From: Rhizopus sp. PT2906
Lineage: Eukaryota; Mucoromycota; Mucoromycetes; Mucorales; Rhizopodaceae
Reading direction: 5' to 3'
NCBI GenBank assembly: GCA_025529335.1
Contig: JAMYHX010000001.1
Span: 124,001 to 188,000 of the forward strand
Length of the DNA: 64,000 bases
Shown: positions 10,552 to 22,539 of the stretch, piece by piece
Layout: every line of letters begins with the position of its first letter
How positions within the stretch are numbered: position 1 is the first letter of the stretch
Notes under the pieces: model-generated
Seen by the model: the letters and a program-made list of their open reading frames with translations, nothing else
The model's database searches: none
What the model was told of the DNA's origin: nothing
Program-made: the position numbers and the translations under genes

Positions 10552-13500
10552 CTAATCTAATCGAATCACGGGTACTCCAAGACGAATGAATCGTTTAAAC
10601 ATACTTTGACTCAAGTTTCCGTACTTGTTAAATACAGTGTCATCAACAACTGATATCTGCTTGTCTTCGCCCATGAGCACGATACGCTCCAGGTTTGATT
10701 CATTCTCTTGAAGCAATAGTGTAATGTAATTTTCAATTTCCAAAACTTGATCTGCATCAATCACAAACACATTGTCGTACTTGAACCCAAGCTTGATCAG
10801 TTCAGGTCGCTTTAAGGCTGAATGGACAGCAGTAAGACCAACAATCTTGGCCTCCTTTGTCAAAACATAGTTTGCGCGATCATAGTTTGATTTTAAGAAT
10901 TCGGATGGTCTTATTCTCTTCAGTTGGTCAAAGAGGTTGTCGAGATATTGCTTACAGCTCATAGCTGATTCCACGGCTTCTTCCAAGTTCATTTTTTCAT
11001 CAAAAATTGATTCAGGAGTATCAGTAAAGAATTGAGTAAAAGGAAAGACCTTTTGTAAGTTTTGGACGTCACTAATAGAGTCTAAAGCCTTTGTGAAGCT
11101 CTCCCAAAGAGGCAAGATGTGTGCTTTGTAAAAGTAAATTGCTGTTTCACATGTAGATCCATGCTCACCAGGAATATTCAAACTTTGACTTAGCCTGTCA
11201 ACTTCATGTAAGAGAGACATTCTACGTTCCAACATTGGAGGCACACAGCTGTATTTGCTAAAATTGTATTCAGGATTCAATTCCTGATCGCCATGTCCAA
11301 TGCGTAAGATATATTGTGAATCAATACCCATGTTCATCACTTTATCAAGGATACGGCTCAGCAAATCGTTATTGCTTGCGACAATGAGCGTGCGTTGCTG
11401 AGGATTATTATGATATAGATTGGAAACAGTCTGGACAATAGCATCGACCTTTGCAGCCTCTGATGAACCAGCGACCATGGTTAAACCTCGGTTCATGCCA
11501 GAGTATATGGCTTCTACTTGTTTAGGTGTATAGCGGATCGTATTACGCTTGCGGTTGCCGTGAATGTAGGGATTGTCGCTTGTGAGATTATAAGGTTTAA
11601 CCTCAAATGTTTCTGATTTGACAACCTTTTCTGTTCTCTTTGTTTTCTTGGACTTCTTTGTAACGACAGAATCTTCTTCCATTGGATCGTTTAATAACTT
11701 GAATCGATAGAATGCTTCCTCGGATGACGTCGAGTTGTCAATAAATTGCAATGTCTTGTTTGGAAAGCTTTCCAATAGATGCTCTCTATCCACAAATGTA
11801 TCTCTCATGTCGAATTCTTCAATGCGGGCCTTGAAATTGCTGTAATGTGTGCTAGAAGGATTACCATAACCAAGGATTACAGGTTGTAACCAACTAGGAA
11901 TATCAGTATCTGTTTGTGATAACTCTCTAATCGTCTGTAATATATGCTTAAAGTTATTTTCTTGGGGATTCCTACGCATTAAAACATTGAATGTAGTATA
12001 AACATCTTCGCCGTGTTGTTTGCTCTGTTTATCAGTATCGATCTAGGTCATTTTTAGTTGGACCATTTCCTTTAACATAGTGTATTCTTACCTTGTATTG
12101 ATCTGTATCAAGCTCAACACGAATAGTACGTTGACCAGCTTTCACTTTATCTTTTCTATCTTCAGGTCGAGGTCTAGAAACTTCATCAATTGGTCGTCCT
12201 AATCAAACAAAAGGGTTATTATACAGTATACATAAATGAAACCATTACCATCAACACCAATAAAATCAACAATTTCACATCCACGAATATATTTGATACC
12301 ATATTGCTCTCTAAAGTCCTCATCCATATCTACTGCTCCAGGTTCCTTTTCTTTTGCTTCAATCGTGATCAAAAATAGAGTGTCATGTTTACGAAGGCTA
12401 TCCCATTCATTACGAATATTGCGTGCATATTTGCCAAGGTTGATAGAAACCTACAGTCAAAATTAGCTTGTGAACAAAGTGGGTGAATAAAGACTTACAT
12501 CTGCAAAAACATGAGCTGGTTTCTCTTCACCAATCTTGATGTCAGCAATGTCCACAATACTAAGAGAATGAATAAACTTGCCTCTTTCTATATATAATGT
12601 ACTTACTTGAAGGAGTCAATGGTAGTAGCCATACGAGCCCAACTAGTGAATATTGTTGTAAATTCTGGAAATTTTACTTGAGGTGAAAGTCGTCTAACTA
12701 CGTCCACAATATTCTTTCTAATTTTATATGTGCTTTCTTGTTGAAGGAGAATATAATTTCTATACAAATAATCATTCATTGTAAGGAATTGTAAGTTTAA
12801 TCTAGCAAAAGGAAGTGGTCGATCGTATGGGTTCTCTTGTGTCATGGCGCTGTCAAATATCACATTTTCATCAGGATACAGAGGCTGCTTGTTGATTTGT
12901 TCAGCTAATTTTTGAGGCTTTTCATACTTTATGACGAGTGCGTTTATCAAATACTCTTTTAGGTCTACTCCAATGCTTTGATCGATAGGCTCGCAACGGA
13001 TTTCAAGACACTTGCATAGTTGCACAAGTATTTGTTCAGAAAGTGGTTTAAAATGCCACACCAAGTTCTCGCGTGTTTCAATAGACGCCAAATTAGTTAA
13101 TGGAAGCTCTTTTAGATGTTCTCTAAATTGACGAAAGGCGATATGCTAATATATAGGTTGGTGACAAAGATTGCAAAAAGAATAAAGAAGCTCCTTACCT
13201 GTAGTTTAACAAGCTGTTGACGATGAGCTTCTAAAGCCTCGATATCTGACAAAGCAGCTCCAGTATGATCGTTTACTTCCAATTTTGCGTACAGGGCTAA
13301 AGTATCTACAAGAGACTTGAGCAATTCAATGTCCTTTGTCTTTTGTTGATTAAAAGGTGCCATTTGACATAATATGACGATTTGATGATCATCAAGAAGT
13401 GTATTGACAAATCGACGTGTTGAAAATTGGGTTTCCAAGGTTATCAAAAATTCAAAAATAAGCTCGTTATACTTGATTAAGTGATTGTCAACTAGTATCA

Positions 13501-14358
13501 ATTATATGTTAGTCTTTATGAAAAGGATGAAATGATCAAACAAACCTTCTCCCTCAGCAGGAATTTTATATAATTGAGAGACAAAACTGTTCAACAATAA
13601 GCAGAGCCAGTTTCTTTCGTACAATAGTTGTTCCTTTGCTGATTCATCTATAAACTGATTAGAAACACAGAGGCTTGACTTCTTTTTGCACACTTACTAG
13701 CTGCGGCTAACTTTTTATTGCTCGAATTCCATAACTTTCTCAAGAAAGGATAATCAGTAAACATTTGTTCTCGTCTTGATTCATAAGCCAAATTAGACCA
13801 GATTCCAATAGTGAATAATTTAAGACATTCTGTTTGTACAGGAGCAATGTCAAAACTTTGAAGACAGTAAATCAGAAAAGTAATTGCAGGTATTTGACAG
13901 CTTAATGACACATCATCATCGACCAGCAATCGAATGACGCGTTGAAAAAGATTAGAAAATCTTTCAGAATCCAAGAGTTTGTCTACAAAAAGGGAGGGGG
14001 AAGTTAGTGATTTGAATATATCTATAAGTCATATTCTATACCCCAATTGACCGCGTTTTGATGAAATTTCTCGTTTAGCATCAAGCAGATTGAAATAATG
14101 TGATTAACGGAAGCTGTAGAATCAAAATGTGGCCATAGATACTATCAAGTAAAGTTAGGAAAGATATGATATGTAAAGTATATGTAATACCTTTTCAAAG
14201 TATTCAGCTACTTCTAATTGCTGAAGTTTGTGTGAGGCAAAGTCAAAAGGTAAAAGCTCCTTTGTAAAGATTATTTCAACAATTTCTGGATCCCACTTTA
14301 TATTGTTTGCAAAGTGCGCGTCTATAATCTGTTGTAAGCCATCTGATTGATTTGTCAT
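10552..14358 (-). CDS. AQR: Aquarius-like intron-binding spliceosomal protein with degenerate, truncated helicase
   Basis: Homologue of the intron-binding protein aquarius (fission yeast Cwf11), an SF1 helicase-fold component of the spliceosome. Ten exons (14358-14191, 14141-14042, 13982-13698, 13647-13546, 13491-13199, 13145-12607, 12559-12499, 12450-12249, 12198-12092, 12042-10552) sum to 1115 codons. The N-terminal armadillo-like region, beta-barrel and RRNPQENNFKHILQTIREL block match aquarius closely. The helicase core is abnormal. The P-loop GPPGTGKT is replaced by AGSSEAAK, the DEAA box reads IDADQ, and GDHHQLPPV reads GEDKQISVV. The protein stops right after FKRFIRLGVPVIRLD, where human AQR continues with the second RecA domain for about 400 residues. 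It probably binds RNA or protein as a pseudo-helicase. A second, complete paralogue could exist elsewhere. Confidence 0.88.
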
Positions 14359-15034
14359 TCTCAAAACAGGTTGAAATATTGTATAGAAAAAGAGAAAAAC
14401 AGGGAAAAAAAAAAAAATGCGACTCCTATGGAAATTGTATGTGACAAGTGTTTTTTTTTCTTGAGCTGTTTCTATGTTTTGATGCGTGACTATAAACTTT
14501 ATTCAAATATGATCAACTTTGGTACAAAATAAGGTCAATTTTCATACCAAAATACGTTTGATAGTTTTTGGATTACAATAAACAAAATGATAAAGTTTTA
14601 GAGACGAACAATACGATTAAGAAGGATTCTATTTGTTAATAATTTTTAATGACCGTTGAGCACAAAGCATCTTCACAGAAAACTGCAAATTGATGTTCAA
14701 GAAGCCGCAATCTGATTTTTGAAAAACCCACAAATCGTTGTGAATGGAGAGCGCAATTTAAAATTTTATTTTTCCGCTGTTTATTTTTTAGAAATCCGTA
14801 ATTTAACGCTGCGTTCACTGTAAGAGTATTTTGGGCAAAACGGAAGACGCGTTACTTTGAAAAAAAAAAAAAAAATGCGTAATCTATTTTGACTTCCGAT
14901 AAGTGTGCAATGACCCGCTCTGGTGACACCACATGTAAGTGGCTCTGAAGTGGCTGGGTTGTTTGGGTTAATCTATTAGCTTTTCTCAGCACTTATGCTG
15001 CACTTTTATTTTGCTTTTGAACTAAAACTTTAGG
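14359..15034. other. Divergent intergenic region
   Basis: About 0.68 kb between the aquarius-like start (minus strand) and the lectin-like start (plus strand). A spliced 5' leader for the lectin gene is likely here, since an acceptor (ttag at 15030-15033) precedes its first usable ATG and a gtaagt donor lies at 14955. No other gene or element was recognised. Confidence 0.4.
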
Positions 15035-16554
15035 ATGTTTCCTGAAGGCTACTTTTACATATTATCTCGAAAGCATGGATTTGCATTAGACGTCTATGAC
15101 GGACAAACGACGGTAACTTGACAAATTATTACAAGTATTGGCGTGTAAACTTATGCCTATTTTCGATTATAGGAAGGTGCTAATATAATTGTATGGCCAC
15201 AAAAGTTCCAAGACAGCGATAATCAGTAAGGACATAGTCACCTGTATTACTTTAACCTCTGATTAGCTTCCTTAAAATAGGCTATGGTCTTTTGTTAATG
15301 GACGCTTAATAAATAAGAAATCAGGACATGGTGAGTAAAACTAGAGATTTTTTCTATTCAGGACTAACACATTATCTACAGCGCTTGACATTAGTTCCAG
15401 TAAATATAATTACTTTTTAATTTGTAAAACAAGATGAACACACTTTTTATTTTTTGTAGGCGCTTTCAAGAAGGATAAAACAATTGTCCAAAAGAAGGTC
15501 AAAGCGAGTAAACAGTCTCAAGAGGTATAACCCCGAGCCAATAATGAAAAAGAGCATGTCTAACAATTTACTCGGGCGTAGTGGGTCTATGACCAAGGTT
15601 TTATTTGCTCCAAAGAATATCCTACACTTGTCTTGGATATTAGGGTAAATTGCATTATATCTTATTTCATAATAGAAAATGGCAAGCTAATTGGTACTTA
15701 AGGGAGATAGCGCAAAAGGAGGAGCACAGATATTGTTATACAAGCGCAAAGAAACTGATAATTTGAATCAACAATGGCACTTTGAGCCTTATCAACAATT
15801 TGAACATGCATTGAATATAGCGACCACCAGCCTGCCTTTGCACAAAAAGGAGGGATTTGGTATACCTACACTTGGATATGGTGCGGAAGTAGGCGCGCCT
15901 CCCGAGCTTACGAAGCTCCCAGATGATATTAAAGTGGCAGGCGCTGGAAATAATGTAAACCCTACTCCCACGACAGATGGACCTGATCAATCTCGCATTG
16001 ATCCTGCTTTGGCACAATATGGTTCATTCTATGGTGAAGCTAACTTTCCAGTGCCTTCATCACAAGCATATCCAAAACCTAGTGGTAACGTCGATCATTC
16101 TTATCCTCCTCCTCCACAATTACAGCCTTCTCCTGGTTACCCTCAGCCCGCACCTTCAACAAGCTCGCCTAGTTATCCACCCAACGTTCAGCAAAACGTT
16201 GGTTATCCTCCTCCTGCGGGCTATCCTCAACCTCCTACATCTCCCTCACACTTTCCTGAGCCGTATCCTGGCTCTTCTGGTCATCAAGGACAGAGCAATA
16301 TCTCTGCTTACCCGCCACCTTCATCTATGCCAGGCTATCCTCCTTCTGGAAACTATCCCCAAGCACCTCCATCCGCGTCAAATTATATGAATGCCCCGCC
16401 TTCTTATCCTAACAACACAGGCTACCCACCAGCTTCATTTTCCCCCAACCCTTCAAATGCCGGATATCCTCCCCCACCAAATGTCTATCCTCCTCCTTTA
16501 AACGATAATAAGCCTCCAGAACACCAGTATGGCTACCCACCCTATCCACAATAA
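15035..16554 (+). CDS. Ricin-type beta-trefoil (CBM13-like) protein with Tyr/Pro-rich tail
   Basis: Six exons (15035-15112, 15173-15225, 15281-15330, 15460-15524, 15582-15644, 15703-16554) give 386 residues. The N-terminal half is a beta-trefoil lectin-like fold: YFYILSRKHGFALDVYDG, GANIIVWPQ...NQLWSF, LVLDIRGDSAKGGAQILLYK and NQQWHFEP repeat the LDV/LDI...GA.I..Y...NQ.W pattern. The C-terminal part, from about residue 170, is low complexity with many YPPP, GYPP and SYPP units, as in proteins that self-associate or bind WW domains. There is no signal peptide, so it may act inside the cell or leave by another route. The start is uncertain because a 5' intron ends just before this ATG. Confidence 0.72.
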
Positions 16555-16742
16555 GCAGATTAATAAATAATATTGTTCATTTTCGTTTACCGTTAATATT
16601 TGACCATGCATAGTGGTAGTAGTAGTCTGTAACTGTACAAAGCAACTTATCGTTTGAATGATCTGAATATGCATTGGAAGATAAAAACAGTCTTATAGGA
16701 ACAAATGTTACAATACAACACACACGATCTATGATTTTATTA

Positions 16743-18000
16743 TTATGCTAGTGCCAACTGTGAAGATGACCATGCCGCATCAGCGACAATGCCTGACCAA
16801 AGGATGGCGCCTGTCCACGTATTGCTTTTGAATTTCGCCCAACAGTCTGCTGGATTATTATAATTTACAGTTTTCAATTGCCAAAAAAGATGACATGCTG
16901 TGCCCAAGACACTGATTGCATAAAATGGCAAACCTTGTCCGTTCATATATCCTGCAACAGCGGTTGATGATACGAATGCGGCTGAAAACCCAGTTAACCA
17001 TTGGTTTGTCTTTTCTCCAAATCTTAAAGCAGTTGATTTGACGCCGACCTTAACATCGTCCTTTTTGTCTTGATGAGCATAAATAGTATCATACACCAAT
17101 GTCCAACAAACACCTCCAGCATAGAGAGGACCGGCAACAGAAAGATCCAATGAACCAGTCATTGCAGACCAACCAAGAAGAGCTCCCCAGTTGAATGCCA
17201 GACCCAAGACTGTTTGTGGCCAGTAAGTGACTCTTTTCATTAAAGGATATGTAACAACAAGTGATAAAGAACTTGCGCCTAGCAGAATACTGTACATGTT
17301 CAATTGTGTTAAAACTGCAAGACCAACGGAAAGCTGCAAGCCAAGGAAACCAATGGCTTGCTTAGGCGTGATCAAACCAGCTGCAATGGGTCGAATCTTT
17401 GTTCTTTCTACCTTGTCATCAATGTCTCTATCCCATAAATCATTGATCGTGCAGCCCGCACCTCTCATTGTTAAGGCGCCAATACCAAATAAGGTAATCA
17501 TGGATGCAGCGTCCATGATGGAACTGCCAGTATGATAAGCTGCCATTGAAATACTCCAGGCTAAACAAGAGGGCATGAGTACAGAATAGCACGTTGAAAA
17601 TAGTCTTGATCTTACCACATGGCCAGAACAAAAGCCATGTACCAATAGGCTTATCAATACGAGTTAAAAAGGCGTAAGGTGCAAGTTTAGCAGGTAAGCG
17701 ATCTAGCCAATTGTTATAGAGCACTCGGGCAGGTTCCTTTGGTTCTTCGTCCTGCTTGACGGTAACAGTGGAAGTCCAGTGCTTTTGGTGATATACAGTT
17801 GGAATTAAGGGACCATTAGTTTTGATCTTTTGGTAAAATGGCGATAAAGTACTATTATTTCGTAAAGGTTTAGCTAATCTATACGCTGATAATGTCGAAA
17901 AATTCTGACAGTTGCTCTTTCCAAGTGGACGAAGAAGGCTCAAATTATGGCAACGAGCCGTTTTACCAAGTGTTAAAGAAAATGTCCTTTGCAAGAGCAT
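16743..18000 (-). CDS. COQ2: 4-hydroxybenzoate polyprenyltransferase, ubiquinone biosynthesis
   Basis: An integral inner-mitochondrial-membrane UbiA prenyltransferase that attaches the polyprenyl tail to 4-hydroxybenzoate. Two exons (18000-17616, 17560-16743) give 400 residues. A long Arg/Ser-rich mitochondrial presequence precedes [15 protein letters not shown]. The first aspartate-rich motif is [19 protein letters not shown] and the second is [13 protein letters not shown], with [20 protein letters not shown] between them. At least seven hydrophobic segments are visible. The 55-nt intron (17615-17561) falls between WPC and AWSISMA and keeps the frame. Confidence 0.95.
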
Positions 18001-18189
18001 TTTCGCTTATTTCAGGGCTAGATAAAAAAAAAAAAAAAAAATCAAAGGGAGAGTCCAGAGGGTCACCATAAATGGTGTTCTATACTCCGCAGAAAGTGTC
18101 AGCTTCATAAAAGATATTAGACATTTGTAGCGCAAACAGAGAGCCAGTTATGGCATTATCCTTGCAAATACTTCATTTTTTATTCATTA

Positions 18190-20540
18190 CTAAATTTTAC
18201 TACTAAACCAACCACCAGATTTCTTTTTATCATCACCGCCGCGTTCAGGAATTTCTATCTTGCAAATACGGGCCTTTTTGTCTATAGACTTATCAACCAC
18301 TATATGGACACGTCCTCCGTCCAATACTTCATCGTTTTCATGTGCTTTAGCAATCAAATTTACCACCTTTCTTTCAACTTCATATTTAATACTACGTGCA
18401 CCATAACGAATGTTGTATCCTTGAGCTAAAACGTCCACTACGTCTGCATCCCATGTCATGGTAATTCCATGTCTTTTTCTTGCTTTTTCTGCCCATTTAG
18501 AAAGCTCTCGAGAAGTAATCTCTTTTAGCTCGTCATCGCTAAAGGGTAAGAAGAAGAGAACTTCGTTTATACGACCTAAAAATTCATCTCGTTTGAAGTG
18601 TTGATACAAGATTGGATAAATTGTATGTTCAATGAATCGACGAGATAAAGAAATTTGACCATGTTTTAGCTGTTCTTCTTGAAGATCGCTCAAGTTTTTC
18701 TCTGGTGCAGGATCTGTAGATGTAACGGTTGCAACACCTTTTGTTTGCGCATCAGAAGAAACAGAGGCCTCAAGTCTCAAAAGCTCTGCTTCATCAGCAA
18801 TTTCATGTTGTGCCAAGTTGGAAGTCATGATAAAAATCGCGTCCTTGCATTCAACTGTTGTGCCCTTTCCATCCGTAATACGACCTTCATCAAAGAGTTG
18901 CAACATGATTGTTAAAACATCTGGATGAGCCTTTTCTACTTCATCAAGCAAGACAACAGCATTAGGACCTAAAAGACGAAACGTTTGTAAACTGTGATTT
19001 GTTCTTGGCACAAATACTTACATTCTTTAAGTTTTTCTGTCAACTGCCCTCCTTCATCATATCCCTTTTGTTATTCATAAGAAAGGTTATTCATCCGTCA
19101 ACATGTATTGTCTGATGTCATCTCACTTACAACATAGCCAGGAGGCGATCCAATAAATCTTGATACATCATGCTTGTGCTGAAATTCACTCATATCAATT
19201 CGAATAAATCCCTTGTCAATCTGCTTTCCATGTAAGTTTTGTGCCAAAGCTTTTTTTATAAAAAGTATTAGACGAATTATCATTTAACTATATAAAAACA
19301 TTACCTTTAGCCAGCTCTGTTTTGCCAACACCAGATGAACCACAAAACAAAAAGACAAGCGGATGTTCCTCATCATGCCATCCATTTTGCTTACGACGTA
19401 TAGCACTAGCTAAAGCATAAATTGGACCTAATTGACCAACTATACGGGTTTTTAAAGCATCCTCTAATGGGTGTTTTTTGCGATATTCTTTTTCTTTCTG
19501 TAGCTGCGCTTTACGCATACGTTCCTCATGTTCAGCTTTATCCTTTGGATAAGATGCCTCCTTTTCTGTTCAGCAGATCATTAGTTAGTGTTGCAAATCC
19601 AATTTTCTTAAAGATTTCTTACTGTAAAGCATGTCTTCGATTTCTAAATTTTGCTCTCCTGTGTATCTTTCTACGTAATACAGGTACTCTCTCGCAGTTA
19701 GACCATGTGAATTACGTGCAAAAGGATCAGCCATATGATCCAAAAGAAGTTTCACGATCTGTGGATTGCAAATGATTACTGCATAATGAAGAGCCGTGTA
19801 TTCTCTATAGTCACGATAAGGTAACAGATCCTCGGAGAACTCGACCTGTCTCGTATTTGCCGCTTGGTGAGATCGAGGATAATATTGATCTTGGAGGTTA
19901 GGGTCTACTCGAATAGGATGATGATTAAGACTGATAACATCATTCATAATGTAATGTATACCTGCTCCCTTCTCAAGTAAAAGCTTGACCATCTGCTCAT
20001 TATCTTGAATAACGGCTACTTGCTACATAAACAAATAAGCACGACGAGAATTAAATTTATTTTATTATCATTACCAAAGGCGTCCATCCATATCGATGAT
20101 ATATATTTGGATTAAAGTTGGGATGATCAGCCAATCTTTTGACATATTAGTTTGACGATACCATGTATATTGTTTTCTATATACCGTTTTAAGGCTCTCA
20201 TATCATTCTGAACAATTGCTTGACAAATAGCGTCTCCTGTTGCTAAAGAGGATATACATGTTATTTTGTTATATACACAATCATTATCTATCTTCTTACG
20301 TTCATTTTCTTCTAGAGCAAACACTTCCTTATGGGTCATTCCACCAACTAAGGCTGATGTAATGATAAATGTAATAGGCATCCATGCAAATGATAGACGG
20401 TCCTGACTACGTCGCGTCGCAACACATATAGGCGCTGATTTACTAGTTGAGCTTAAATACTTGGCTGGTCGAAAGTGAATTGGTCGATATATTGTGTTTC
20501 TTAAAGGTATTTTTGACCTGATTGCTGATAATCTAAGCAT
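18190..20540 (-). CDS. CLPB: Mitochondrial CLPB/Skd3-type ankyrin AAA+ disaggregase
   Basis: A class of ClpB-like ATPases (animal Skd3/CLPB) with ankyrin repeats and one AAA+ ring, which solubilises proteins in the mitochondrial intermembrane space. Eight exons (20540-20300, 20242-20185, 20135-20075, 20022-19623, 19565-19305, 19249-19131, 19064-19022, 18968-18190) give 653 residues. A basic presequence and a hydrophobic stretch ([15 protein letters not shown]) come first. Ankyrin repeats follow ([46 protein letters not shown]). The AAA+ core has Walker [14 protein letters not shown], pore loop GSPPGYVGYDEGG, Walker [15 protein letters not shown], sensor-1 TSN and a C-terminal D2-small domain. 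Yeast-type Hsp78 lacks the ankyrin part, so this is the animal-like form. The start at 20540 is followed by a good targeting sequence. Confidence 0.92.
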
Positions 20541-20840
20541 AATGAAAATAATAAGAAAAAAAAAAAAAAAAAAAAGAAAAGAAAAAGAAAAAGAAAAAGA
20601 ACACAATTTGTTACAAGTGTCAACTCAGTCACTTTCGAAAATCACGGAAAGTTGGTTGAAATCCCGATGGTTCTCTTGAACCAACATGTAAAAATATAAA
20701 AAAAAGGGGGGGAGGTTTATTTACACTTCAATTCGTAATATTGTTTTCTTTCTCTTTTTTTTTTACACATAAATAATCATTAAGTAGCAAAGTGAGATCG
20801 TTTTCATATGCAGATTCTTCTTCAATAGTAACTCCGTAAG

Positions 20841-22036
20841 CTAATCATTGGCATCTGTTATACCTTCTTCATGTATAGCAAATACACATTCACTTTCAGG
20901 TAATGAAGGAGAGTCATATATCTTGCAAATTCTAGTGTCACCACGACCCTTCTTGAGATACAGTCGAGTACATGACGCATGTGCTATAATATTACCACCA
21001 GCGGGCTTTTTTGGATCAGGATTAAACATTGATGCAGCGCCATCAACCTGAGCAACAACTTGATTAGTGATCACTACAGCAACCCCAAATTCATCTGCTA
21101 AACGTTGAAGTTGGCGTAAGAATTGAGCTAAATGAATCTGACGAGCTGCAAGTTCACCACGTCCTGCGTAGTCTGTACGATACAAGGCCATGGCTGAATC
21201 CACAATAAGCACTGCAAATCGGGTCTCTGCCATCATAGCTGCAGCTTGGATCAGCAAGGTTGTTTGATGGTCGGTATTATAAGCTCGAGCATATGCAATA
21301 TTGTCCAAGGTATCTTGCCCGTCTAACGAATATCGCTGTGCAATCGAAAGAATACGGTTGGGTCGAAAAGTGTTTTCGGTGTCGATGAATAAACATTTGC
21401 CCTGTGCACCTCCCATATCCAAAGGCAACTGCGCAGTAACAGCAAGCATATGGCACAATTGACTTTTTCCTGTTCTAAATTCACCAAATATCTCTGTAAT
21501 AGAACCTGTTTCGATACCACCTATTATAATTTATCTTAATATATCTATACAATGATCCATGATCTAATAATTTATCTAACCTCCTAATAATCGGTCAAGC
21601 TCCTTTGAACCTGTAGTAATCGTAATGACCTCCTGTCGACGCTTATGTACTTCAGTTGCTGTAGTAAAACCGAGATTGACAAGTTTGGCAGCTATTGACG
21701 ATAAGAAAAAAAATAAATAAACATTCCATAATAATATAACATGTATTATGTTACTATACCTTCTGCCAAAAGTTTGTCTGCTTTTGCCTCAGAAATGCCT
21801 TTAACTGAAAGTAAAGCCTTTTTTGGTGCATAGGCTACTGCTTCTACTGTATGATATCCATTCTCCCGGAGCTTTTTAACATCTGTAGCAGAAATACCAA
21901 TGTCCTATAGCAAACATACAGTTAATATATACATATAAAAAGGGCTGATCACCCAAGTTGTAGAATTTACTTCAAGTCTGGATATAGGAGTGAAGTTACC
22001 ACAGTCTCCATCCCCGTCTTCATAAGCTTGTGACAT
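20841..22036 (-). CDS. RAD51: RAD51 recombinase
   Basis: The eukaryotic RecA homologue that forms filaments on single-stranded DNA for homologous recombination. Four exons (22036-21971, 21904-21760, 21691-21581, 21520-20841) give 333 residues. The N-terminal helix-hairpin-helix region reads [20 protein letters not shown]. Walker A is [12 protein letters not shown] and Walker B is [17 protein letters not shown]. Other hallmarks are [61 protein letters not shown] and [27 protein letters not shown] fits RAD51 rather than RadA. Dmc1 is the main alternative, but the overall pattern ([20 protein letters not shown] at the C-terminus) is closer to RAD51. Confidence 0.93.
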
Positions 22037-22539
22037 TTTATACAATAAAAAGAGATAAAAGAAGAAAGTATTTCTACAATCAGGTAGAATATAAGAATTA
22101 AAAATTTTGAAGTCGCGACTCGCGCTTCGCAGCATATTGCTACATGTACCAATAGGGTTAAAGCGGGGCATCGTTGCCATGGCAACAAAGAAATTGTGAA
22201 AATTTAGCAGTCCTAGCAGTCCACAACTGAGTTTTCCTAAATTGGAAACATTTTACACAAGTTGGCAACATGTAAAGAAGTTTATAGCAATCTTAAGCTA
22301 TATATTTTCAAATGTCTCAATCTCTTTCTATTTAGAGTGCTTGACAACAAAAGTATCTATATCAAAAGATAATGCTTCATCTCTTATATAAAAAATATTG
22401 GCTCTTTACTATATTTATCAGATATTTATAATGAAACAAAAAATAAGGTAGTATAAAGTAAATGAGTAAGGGTATGCTATTATTTACGAAAGTTCAAATA
22501 AACAAGAAAGTGTACATGGGAAATTTGTGTGTAAAAGGA
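22037..22539. other. Intergenic, RAD51 promoter and DYRK 3' region
   Basis: About 0.5 kb without a coding signal. A cgcgact...gcgc-rich patch at about 22110-22130 lies upstream of the RAD51 start and could be regulatory, for example MluI-box-like, but no exact known site was confirmed. Confidence 0.35.

Noticed and set aside
18001..18189. Possible extra small gene between COQ2 and CLPB
   Set aside because: Only 189 bp with an A-tract and no frame. It is the COQ2 5' region and CLPB 3' region.
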